In this document: in pieces, positions 9,135-16,900 of the stretch | How positions within the stretch are numbered: position 1 is the stretch's first letter | Layout of the letters: each line of letters starts with the position of its first letter | NCBI GenBank assembly: GCA_016932895.1 | Contig: JAFGCA010000801.1 | Span: forward strand, 1 to 29,529 | Reading direction: 5' to 3' | Length of the DNA: 29,529 bases | DNA from: Sedimentisphaerales bacterium | GTDB taxonomy: Bacteria > Planctomycetota > Phycisphaerae > Sedimentisphaerales > SG8-4 | The notes under the pieces: generated by a model | The model's input: the letters and a program-made list of their open reading frames with translations, nothing else | Told to the model about the DNA's origin: nothing | Database searches by the model: none | Translations under genes and position numbers: made by a program

Positions 9135-9230
9135 CCACCAACTGCCTTGCCGCCGGCAGCGCTGCGGTCCGGCATGTTGCAGGGAACGGAGAAATAGAGT
9201 AATACCGCGTTTCATAAATCGTGCGACTGT

Positions 9231-9310
9231 GGGTTGCTTCGCTTCGCTCGCAATGACAGGGAGAACCCGGTATAGGTCGTTGCGAGAAGCGCAGCGACGA
9301 AGCAATCTCC
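9231..9310. repeat. MITE-like inverted repeat (TTGCTTCG family)
   Basis: The left arm GGTTGCTTCGCTTCGCTCGC (from 9232) matches the reverse complement of the right arm, which reads GCGAGAAGCGCAGCGACGA and ends AGCAATCTCC near 9310. The arms begin and end with GATTGCTTCG-type sequence and CAATGAC/GTTGCGAG joints. No coding content. It sits between the divergent polX and FAD-oxidoreductase genes, in the ~390-nt gap 9100-9489, which otherwise holds only the polX promoter and the TTG-start ribosome site. Confidence 0.6.
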
Positions 9311-9489
9311 TCCCGCAGAGTCGCGGAACTCGCGAAATGCGGTGGTAGTAGGAATGAATGCGTCCCTGACACAATTCGTGGGCTTCTTCTACTTTTTCTG
9401 GCGTGTCGTGCGCCGGAACTGCTGGAACGTTCCGGCAATCGCGACGAGATTCCGATGTTGTGGGCTTTCAAGTGTGCAGGAGAGCTTTT

Positions 9490-10983
9490 TTGAAGAGGAA
9501 ATGGGACATCCCGGCTGACAATCATGCCAAGATACGTATTGCGACGATCGCCGTTTTCCTCTGCCTGGCTCAGGTTCTGCAGGGCCGGCAGAAGCCGGAG
9601 GAGGCCGTCGCACGCAACCAGGCTATCGACCGTTCTTCCGCGAAGGTCGTGCTCGAACCGGCCAAACGCATCCCTGTCGCATACGACGCTGATGTCGTGG
9701 TCGCCGGGGGCGGTTTTTCCGGTATCGCTGCGGCACTCGCCGCCGCCCGCCAGGGGGCCAGGACCGTTCTGATCGAACGCCAGGGCACCGTCGGTGGCAG
9801 CTTTGGGCCGGGCATGCATTTCCAGAAAGTCTTCTTGACGGACGATCCCAACACGTACATCAAGGGCGCGCCGTATGATTACGTCAAAGGCGAAGTAACC
9901 GCCATAGCCAGGGAATTTGCCGCGAAGTTCTTTGCTCTGCATGGCGGGCGTCAGAGCTGCAGCCTTGCCGATTCAAAGCTCTGCTCGTACATGACGTTGA
10001 AGATGCTTGAGGAAGCAGGGGTCGATCTGATGCTTTGTTGCTACGCCTGCGATGCAATCATGGAAGGGAACAAAGTGTGCGGGCTGTTCGTTGAAAACAA
10101 GTCCGGCCGCCAGGCGGTCAGGGCCAGGGTCGTCGTCGATGCCACCGGGGAAGCCGACGTGTGCCGCCGGGCCGGTGCGCCCATGCTGCAACCGAAGGGG
10201 AGTTACCACGAATATGACTCCCACGCACCTACCGGGATAGGCATCTGGGCCATGGTGGCGGGGATCGACGATGAAAAGCTCGATAACGGCAAGGTTCGCG
10301 AGATTTTATGGAAGCAGGATATCGCTGGTCTGGCCGAAGTCACCTGCGACGGCTTGCGCAAGCTGGCTCCCGATCCGAGCCTCAGGGCGATCAAGGTGCA
10401 GCTCGTTCGTCCGCATCCGAAGGTCAACGCGGGCAATGCCACGCACATATCCGCCCTGGAGACCGGCATCCGGAAGTATTGCGTCGAGTTTGTTGAAAAA
10501 TGTCGCCGGCAGGTCCCCGGCTGCGAGAATGCCTATCTGCTCTATCTCGCTCCATACCTGTGCGCGCGAGGCGGTCCGTGCATCGAGGGCGAATACACGC
10601 TTACCATGCCGGAATGTTACAAGGGCAAGACGTTCGACGATGTGATCTATGTGTACGGCGAAGCTCATGCCCTCCGGTGGCAGGCCCAACAGAAAGTCCC
10701 GTTCAAGTGGACCGACGTACCCTATCGCGTGATGATTCCGAAGGAAATCGATGGCGTCATCGCCGTGGGGCGAAGTGCGTCCTGCATTCCCGATACACTG
10801 CTGCGCATCTGCGAAAGCGTGATTTACATGGGACAGGCCGGCGGCACGGCCGCAGCGATGTGCGCCCAAAGTGGTGTTGCGCCGCGCGATCTGAACGTTC
10901 GAGAGCTTCAGAAAAGATTGCTGGCCCAGGGTTTTTATCTCGGTGACGAAAAGCGCCTTGCCGAACTGAAATTGCAGCAGTAG
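9490..10983 (+). CDS. Secreted FAD-dependent oxidoreductase (FAD_oxidored family)
   Basis: A 497-residue flavoprotein of the FAD-dependent oxidoreductase group that is common in Planctomycetes and Bacteroidetes. The start is a TTG: AGGAG (9478-9482) lies 7 nt before it, whereas upstream in-frame starts have no such site. From this start residues ~1-32 form an export signal (KRKWDIP..., then IRIATIAVFLCLAQVLQG). The dinucleotide-binding motif VVVAGGGFSG (GxGxxG at 73-78) is followed about 18 residues later by an acidic strand end (TVLIERQG). Further FAD-contact signatures are ARVVVDATGEADV in the middle and DGVIAVGRSASC near the C-terminus. Several Cys-rich stretches (CCYACDA, CSLADSKLC) are notable in an exported protein. 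The substrate is unknown; relatives lie near sugar-degradation genes, but nothing here supports that context. The gene is monocistronic and divergent from polX. Confidence 0.85.
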   Translation: MKRKWDIPADNHAKIRIATIAVFLCLAQVLQGRQKPEEAVARNQAIDRSSAKVVLEPAKRIPVAYDADVVVAGGGFSGIAAALAAARQGARTVLIERQGTVGGSFGPGMHFQKVFLTDDPNTYIKGAPYDYVKGEVTAIAREFAAKFFALHGGRQSCSLADSKLCSYMTLKMLEEAGVDLMLCCYACDAIMEGNKVCGLFVENKSGRQAVRARVVVDATGEADVCRRAGAPMLQPKGSYHEYDSHAPTGIGIWAMVAGIDDEKLDNGKVREILWKQDIAGLAEVTCDGLRKLAPDPSLRAIKVQLVRPHPKVNAGNATHISALETGIRKYCVEFVEKCRRQVPGCENAYLLYLAPYLCARGGPCIEGEYTLTMPECYKGKTFDDVIYVYGEAHALRWQAQQKVPFKWTDVPYRVMIPKEIDGVIAVGRSASCIPDTLLRICESVIYMGQAGGTAAAMCAQSGVAPRDLNVRELQKRLLAQGFYLGDEKRLAELKLQQ

Positions 10984-11026
10984 CCATCCCCGGCTCTTGT
11001 CTGCCCCATACGGGGAAACTCGATGA

Positions 11027-11042
11027 GCGGCGGTACCGCCGC
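11027..11042. other. Perfect 16-bp palindrome
   Basis: GCGGCGGTACCGCCGC is self-complementary over its whole length. It lies about 45 nt past the FAD-oxidoreductase stop and about 50 nt before the promoter of the next operon. It lacks a T run, so it is a weak terminator candidate and may be an operator. Confidence 0.35.
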
Positions 11043-11089
11043 CGAATGCTACCGCACCGGCCCGATCGGTGGTAATCCTGTATGGTCTG

Positions 11090-11118
11090 TTAGCGGGCCG
11101 GTGGATTGACGTTATAAT
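11090..11118 (+). promoter_or_regulatory. Probable promoter of the AmmeMemoRadiSam operon
   Basis: A perfect TATAAT (11113-11118) stands about 76 nt before the first gene. The best-spaced -35 (17 nt) is a weak TTAGCG at 11090-11095. A TTGAC at 11106-11110 is too close to act as its -35. Confidence 0.45.
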
Positions 11119-11194
11119 AGGGTCGAGGAGGGCGGATGCCTCGTAAGGAGAAGGCTGCGGGCGATGCCGGCGGCCGGATGAGAAATGGAGGCTT

Positions 11195-12169
11195 GTGTTG
11201 GACGTTCAGTGCGAGCTGTGTCCGAAGAGTTGCATCATCGCGCCGGGCCAGAGCGGCGAGTGCCGCGTCCGCGTCAATCTCGACGGGGTGCTGCGCAGCG
11301 TCGTCTATGGCTACCCGTGCTCGGCGAGCATCGACCCGGTCGAGAAAAAGCCGCTGTTTCATTTCCTGCCCGGGACCGGCATCCTCTCTATCGCGACCGT
11401 CGGATGCAATCTGCACTGCAAGAACTGCCAGAACTGGGAGATCTCGCAGGCAAACCCGGAGGACAGCCGGGCGTTCTCGTGTTCGCCCGAGAAGGTCGTC
11501 TCCCTGGCCCGCCAGAACAACTGCCCGTCGGTGGCCTTCACGTACACCGAGCCGATCATCTACTACGAGTACACCTACGACACGGCCCGGCGAGCGCGGC
11601 AGGCGGGGATCAAGAGCGTGCTCGTCACCGCAGGCTACGCCAACGAGGCGCCCTGGCGCCGGTTGCTCGAATACGTGGACGCCGCCAACATCGATCTGAA
11701 GTCCATCTCGGACGCCTTCTACCGGGACATCTGCTCGGCCACGCTCAAGCCCGTGCAGAACTCCCTCGTGGTGGCCAAGTCGATGGGCGTTTTGGTCGAA
11801 GTGACCAATCTCGTGATCCCCACGCTCAACGACCAGCCCGAGCAAATCCGGGAGCTCTCGCAGTGGGTCAGGTCCAACCTGGGCAAGGAGACGCCGCTGC
11901 ATTTCTCCGGCTTCACGCCGATGTATCGCATGCGGCACTTGCCCCCGACCTCGCTGCAAACCCTGGAAACGGCGCGGGACATTGCGGTCAGCGAAGGTCT
12001 GGAGTACGTCTACATCGGCAACCGTCGCACCGCGAAGGGCGAGAACACGTACTGCCCGCAATGCCGGCGGCTGCTGGTGGAGCGCGTGGGATACACGGTG
12101 ACGCAGAATCGGCTCGCAAGCGGCAAGTGCCCGAATTGCGGGGCGGAAATTTACGGGGTGTGGCGATGA
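11195..12169 (+). CDS. amrS: AmmeMemoRadiSam system radical SAM enzyme
   Basis: A 324-residue radical SAM protein of the pyruvate-formate-lyase-activase-like group. The radical SAM cluster motif CNLHCKNC gives Cys71, Cys75 and Cys78. An N-terminal CELCPKSC and later Cys23 suggest a second metal site, and the C-terminus carries a CPQC...CPNCG zinc-ribbon-like pair. FHFLPGTGILSIATVGCN and NWEIS are typical of the family assigned to the AmmeMemoRadiSam system (TIGR04337), whose reaction is unknown. It is followed by its two named partners, Memo and AMMECR1, which supports the assignment. Its TGA overlaps the next ATG. GGAGG at 11187-11191 is 3 nt from the GTG start and 6 nt from the next codon, TTG 11198, so the true start may be one codon later. 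The enzyme has no signal and should be cytoplasmic. Confidence 0.93.
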   Translation: MLDVQCELCPKSCIIAPGQSGECRVRVNLDGVLRSVVYGYPCSASIDPVEKKPLFHFLPGTGILSIATVGCNLHCKNCQNWEISQANPEDSRAFSCSPEKVVSLARQNNCPSVAFTYTEPIIYYEYTYDTARRARQAGIKSVLVTAGYANEAPWRRLLEYVDAANIDLKSISDAFYRDICSATLKPVQNSLVVAKSMGVLVEVTNLVIPTLNDQPEQIRELSQWVRSNLGKETPLHFSGFTPMYRMRHLPPTSLQTLETARDIAVSEGLEYVYIGNRRTAKGENTYCPQCRRLLVERVGYTVTQNRLASGKCPNCGAEIYGVWR

Positions 12170-12348
12170 CACGAAGAGAATTCACGGTTCGTTTGGCAAG
12201 TTGTGCATCCTTGGTTGCGGCGGGCTTCCGGGGCCTGGCCCGGGCGGTCCTGCCGCGAAGGTTCGTGCGGGCCGCACGCCGAGACAAGTATCCGGGCACG
12301 CTCGTACCCATGCCCGACGTGCGCGAAGAAGGGAAATGGAGCGGCTGA
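12166..12348 (+). CDS. Small Tat-leader-like protein between amrS and the Memo fusion
   Basis: A 60-residue peptide whose ATG overlaps the amrS stop (ATGA). The N-terminus TRREFTVRLASCASLVAAGF is a twin-arginine-like leader: an RRxF box, a short hydrophobic stretch, then LARAVLPRRFVRAARR. The remaining tail contains YPGTLVPMP and ends EEGKWSG. There is no room for a folded domain. It is placed tightly: ATGA with the gene before, and only ATG+1 nt after its TGA to the next gene. Tat leaders are found fused to the front of some AmmeMemoRadiSam radical SAM proteins (recollection, not checked), so this could be a detached leader, a substrate peptide carrying the tail that the enzyme modifies, or an iron-sulfur partner remnant without Cys ligands. 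The gene is supported by spacing; its function is unknown. Confidence 0.6.
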   Translation: MTRREFTVRLASCASLVAAGFRGLARAVLPRRFVRAARRDKYPGTLVPMPDVREEGKWSG

Positions 12349-12349
12349 T

Positions 12350-13951
12350 ATGAGACTGTACACGAGGAACATTCCGGCTGTCGTGGTTCCGTTGATCGCA
12401 CTGTTGGCCGTGATCGGCGGGGCGCTTGTCCTGCGTTTGGTCCAGCCTCCGCCCAAGGTCAGGCCGGTGCCGGTTGTAGAGGTGCAGCCCCCGGCCGGCC
12501 CGGCCAGACCGGTGCGCGTCGAGGTGTTTCGATCTCCGCTGGCCGGCCCGTGGTACAGTGCCGAGCCCAACGCCCTGAGGGCGGAAATCGCCGGCTATTT
12601 CGAGAAGGCACCGGTCGAGCCTCGCGCCGATATCGCCGCCCTGGTCTTGCCGCACGCGGGATACGCCTACTCCGGATCGACGGCCGCCCATGGCGTCAAG
12701 TCGCTCGGCCGCGCGTTCAAACGCGTCGTCGTCATCGGTCCTACGCATCGCCTGCCGATGGAAGAGGTGCTCAGCGTACCGCGTGTGACGCACTATCAAA
12801 CGCCCCTGGGACTGGTCGCCCTGGATACCGCGTTCATCGAGCGGCTGCTGGAGCATCCGCTGTTTCAGAACGTGCCGGCCGCCCACCAGGGAGAGCACAG
12901 CGTGCAGATCGAGGTGCCGCTGCTCCAGTACAAGCTCGGCGATTTCCAGCTCGTGCCGATCGTCGCCGGACAGTGCTCGCCCGAGACGGTGGCGAAAGCG
13001 GGGCACATCCTCAGCGGCCTGATCGACGAGGAAACCCTGCTCGTGGCCAGCTCCGATTTCGTGCACTACGGACCGCGCTATCAGTACGTTCCCTTCACCG
13101 ACAACATCCCGGAGAACATCCGCAAGCTCGACATGGGCGCCTACGAATTCATCGCGAAAATCGACGCCGCCGGCCTGCTCGACTACAAGCGCCGCACCGG
13201 CGCGACCATCTGCGGCTGCGTCCCCGTGGCGGTTCTCTTGTCGGTGCTCTCGCCCGAGACAAAGGCCGAGCTCGTTTGCTATACCACGTCGGGCGAGTTG
13301 GCCGGCGACTACACGAATTGCGTGAGCTACCTGGCCGTGACGTTCAACGGCGCCTGGCAGGACGCAGGGGACCTCGGCAGTCCGGCGCTCGGCGCCGACC
13401 TGACCGAGCAGGACAAGAAGACATTGCTGTCGCTGGCGCGGAAGACGATTCGATACGGGCTGGACCACCAGAAGGTCCCGCAGCCCGCGGATCTGGACGT
13501 CACGATCACCGACGCCATGAAGGCTCCCCGCGCCGCCTTCGTGACGCTGAAGAAGCATGGGCAGTTGCGCGGCTGCATCGGCGATATTTTCCCCCAGCGT
13601 CCGCTGTACAAATCCGTTATCGGCAACGCCGTCTATGCCGCCTTTGCCGACCGCCGGTTTCAGCCTTTGCAGGAAGACGAGTTCGACGAGATCGAGATCG
13701 AGATCTCCGCGCTGACCGTGCCCGAGGCGGTGGCCTCGCCCCAGGAGATTCGCATCGGCACCGACGGGATGGTCCTGCGCAAGGACGGACGCTCGGCGGT
13801 GTTCCTGCCCCAGGTCGCCCCGGAGCAGGGCTGGGACCTGGAAACGACGCTGACGCACCTGTCGCAGAAGGCCGGCCTGGCCGCCGATGCCTGGCAGGAT
13901 GGCGCCAGCTTCGAGGTCTTTCAGGCCAACGTCTTTGGTGAGGAACGATGA
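12350..13951 (+). CDS. amrB-amrA: Membrane-anchored Memo-AMMECR1 fusion (AmmeMemoRadiSam proteins B and A)
   Basis: A 533-residue fusion. Residues 9-31 (VVVPLIALLAVIGGALVLRL) form a signal anchor with basic residues before it, which predicts that the rest faces the extracytoplasmic side. A proline-rich linker leads to a Memo domain (~57-335) that carries the residues expected at the Memo metal site: His102 (LPHAGYAYSG), His133 (GPTHRL), His239 (SSDFVHYG) and Cys290 (CGCVP); EHSVQIEVPLL (182-192) is also typical. The AMMECR1 domain (~350-525) has its hallmark LRGCIG (406-411) and AAFADRRFQPL. Both families have unknown biochemical function; in many genomes they are separate genes (TIGR04336, TIGR04335). 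The ATG is chosen for GGAG 8 nt upstream and because it leaves a 1-nt gap to the preceding stop. Its own stop overlaps the next ATG. The membrane anchor is unexpected if the partner radical SAM enzyme is cytoplasmic. Confidence 0.92.
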   Translation: MRLYTRNIPAVVVPLIALLAVIGGALVLRLVQPPPKVRPVPVVEVQPPAGPARPVRVEVFRSPLAGPWYSAEPNALRAEIAGYFEKAPVEPRADIAALVLPHAGYAYSGSTAAHGVKSLGRAFKRVVVIGPTHRLPMEEVLSVPRVTHYQTPLGLVALDTAFIERLLEHPLFQNVPAAHQGEHSVQIEVPLLQYKLGDFQLVPIVAGQCSPETVAKAGHILSGLIDEETLLVASSDFVHYGPRYQYVPFTDNIPENIRKLDMGAYEFIAKIDAAGLLDYKRRTGATICGCVPVAVLLSVLSPETKAELVCYTTSGELAGDYTNCVSYLAVTFNGAWQDAGDLGSPALGADLTEQDKKTLLSLARKTIRYGLDHQKVPQPADLDVTITDAMKAPRAAFVTLKKHGQLRGCIGDIFPQRPLYKSVIGNAVYAAFADRRFQPLQEDEFDEIEIEISALTVPEAVASPQEIRIGTDGMVLRKDGRSAVFLPQVAPEQGWDLETTLTHLSQKAGLAADAWQDGASFEVFQANVFGEER

Positions 13952-16900
13952 GACTGCTACGCAGCTTGCTGATCCTGAGCTACGGCTTCTTCACCATCGG
14001 CGCCCAGACGGTGCTCTTTCGCGAGTTTGTCACCGCTTTCGAAGGCAACGACATCAGCGTGGGTATCTTCTTCGGCTCGTGGTTTCTCTGGGTCGGTCTG
14101 GCGGCGATCCTGGTGCGCCGCTCGGGGCGACTGGCCGACGGGCTGGCACGCTACACCCGGCTTCTGTTTCTGGCCTACGTTCCCGCGCTGGCGGTTCAAC
14201 TCATTCTGATCGCCCGCGTGCGCGAGCTGGCCGGCGTCGCCTCGTACGACCTGATGTCCATCCAGGCCATCGTGCTGTGGGCCGTCGTCGTCAACGCCCC
14301 GGTGAGCCTGGTCACGGGAGTGTTGTTCCCGGTCGCCTGCCGCTGGGTGGAGAAGACGGAGGCGTTTCCGGTCTCGCGTGTCTACATTCTCGAAGCGACG
14401 GGCAGCCTCCTCGGCGGGCTGGTTGTGACGCTGCTGTTGTCGCAGCATGTCCCTGCGGTACGCGTACTGTTTCTGCTGGCGTTGCTCCTGTCGCTCTCAG
14501 TCGCTGCGGTTGCCGTCGCCGGTTTGTTCGGGACGGCGGTGAAAGGGCGGCGCCGGGCGGCGGCTGCCGTCGTATCGCTCGCGCTGGCGCTGCTGGCGGG
14601 CGGATCGCTGCTGGCCGGTTTCGACCGCGTGGCGGCCGGGCGCCTGCGCCTGCTGAAATGGGCGAGCCTGCTGCCGCCCGACGCTCTGGAGGGGGCCTTC
14701 CACACCGCCCAGGCCGAGTATTTCTATGGGACGTATCGCGGGCAGTGGGTCGTCGTGCGCGAGGGCAGCGTGTGCGAAGCGATGCCCGACGAAGAAGCGG
14801 CCGGACAGACCGCCGCGATCGGCCTGTGTCAGAATCCGCAGACAAAGCGGATTTTAGTGATCGGATCGGGCCTGGCCCTGTGCGACCGGTTTCTCGCGCT
14901 GCCGCAGGTCGAGCATCTGGCCTGGACGCACGCCGACGGCGAGTACATCGAGCGTATCGGCGCGCATCTGCCCGATGAATACAGGATCGCCGATGATCGT
15001 TTTCATCCCGTCACACGGGAAATCCGTCAGTATCTGCGCGGCCGGGCGGATTCTTTCGATCTGGCGGTTCTGAACCTGCCCGATGTCACCAGCTCCGCCT
15101 TCAACCGGTATTACACGCGCGAGTTCTACGAGCAGGTCCGGGCCTCGCTGCGACCGGGCGGCGTACTGAGCGTCAGCATCGCGGGCGGAGAGAACGTCAT
15201 GGGGCCCGAGCTGCTCCGCCTCGGCGCCTCGGTCAAGAGGACGCTGGAGCTGGTCTTTGCGAACCTGGTCCTGGTGCCGGGCGACCGGAGCTGGTTCCTC
15301 GCCTCGGACACCCCCAACCTCACGGGCGACCCGGCCACGCTGCGGGACCGCTTCGCGACGATAGAGGCAGCGGAGAGCATCTTTCCGTCCACGGGTCTGC
15401 TGTCGGTCTATCTCCCCGACCGCGCCGCACGGGCGCTGGAGCTGTATGACAAGGTCGATCTCCCGGACGCACTGCTGGTCAACCGCGACGCCCGGCCTTT
15501 GACGCACCTGTACAGCCTGCTGTTGGCGGCCCGTCAATCGGGGGCGTCCGTCACGCGCTTTGTCAGACTCCTGACGCTGGCGGGTCTCTGGCCCTTCCTC
15601 GTTCCGGTCCTTGTCTTCGTTGCGTTGCGTTTGTTCTCCAGCGGCGCGAAGCGTACAGGCCCGGGCCGCTCGAGCTTCGATAGCTGCTTCCTGGTCTTCT
15701 CGGCGGGCGGGGCGGGGATCGGCGTGATGATCGTGCTGATGTATCTCTATCAAACGCGGTTCGGCTCGCTGTACCTTCACGTGGGCCTGATCTCGGCGCT
15801 GTTCATGGCGGGGTTGACCGCCGGCGCGGTCCTGGCGGCGGCTCTGAATTCCGCAACGTCCAGGCTGGCGCGAGCGACGTTGCCGGGCGTCCTGGCCGCG
15901 CACGCCGGACTGCTGGTTCTCGTGGCCCTGGGCGGATCGCAGATGCTTCGGGGGGCCGGTCACGGCCTGTTCGCGGCGGCCTTTGCCGCCGCCGGCCTCT
16001 GCTGCGGGCTCTATTGGCCGATCGCCGCGCGACAGTTGGGCCGCGCCGGCTTCGAGGCCGCGCAGGCGGGCAGCCGCCTGGAGACCGCCGACCATCTCGG
16101 CGCCTGCGTCGGAGGGCTTGTCGTCAGCTTGCTGATGATCCCGGTGCTCGGGACGGGCGCGACCTTGCTCGTGCTGGCCGGTGTGCTGCTGGCGAATATG
16201 CCGGCGGCGGTCGTGACACCGGGCAAACGCGAGTCCGCGGCGGCACCCGTCGGGAGCGAGGGATTGAAACGGGCCGGGTACGCTCTGTTCGGCGCCGGGG
16301 CCTGCGTCGTCATCTGCTCGAATCTTCTTACGGCGGCGGCCGAGCGTTTGCAGCCGGCGCTGCCGCCGTACGCGGTCGAGGCCCTCGCCGGCGAACGGCC
16401 GAGGCAGGAGGCCGCCGTCACCCTCGATGGCGGCCGGCGCATGCGGTACTACACCGTGGCCGAGCCGAACGAACCGTCCGCCGGCTACATCTTCGCTTCC
16501 CGCGACTTGGCGCCGGGCGTACGCGGCTTCGGCGGCCGGATCGATCTGGCCGTTCGTACCGATGCCTCCGGCAAGCTGCTCGACTTCCTGATCGTCCGCT
16601 CGAACGAGACTCCTTCGTACCTGGAATTGCTCGGCGGATGGCTCGACTCGCTGAAAGGGCGGGACCTCTTCGTCGCCGAGCCCTTTGCCGGTATCGAGGC
16701 CGTGACCGGCGCAACGGTCAGCTCCGAAGCGGTCCTGGCGGCCTTGCGGGAATCGTCGCGCCGATTTGCGGCGCGGGTGTTGGGACGGTCCGTCGCGAGC
16801 GACGAGGCATCGGCGCAGCGGCGTGCCACGAGGCGGTGGCTGCCTTCCGGGCTCGATGCAGCGGGGCTGTATCTGATGGGGGCGTTTGCCGCCGCCGTTG

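Noticed and set aside
6092..9348. Long plus-strand frames of 668 and 483 residues
   Set aside because: Antisense to the beta-helix and polX genes, which have motifs, promoters and ribosome sites on the minus strand.
11185..12165. Upstream part of the 387-residue frame that ends at 12348
   Set aside because: It is the wrong frame of amrS; only its last 60 codons, after the ATGA overlap, look like a real gene.
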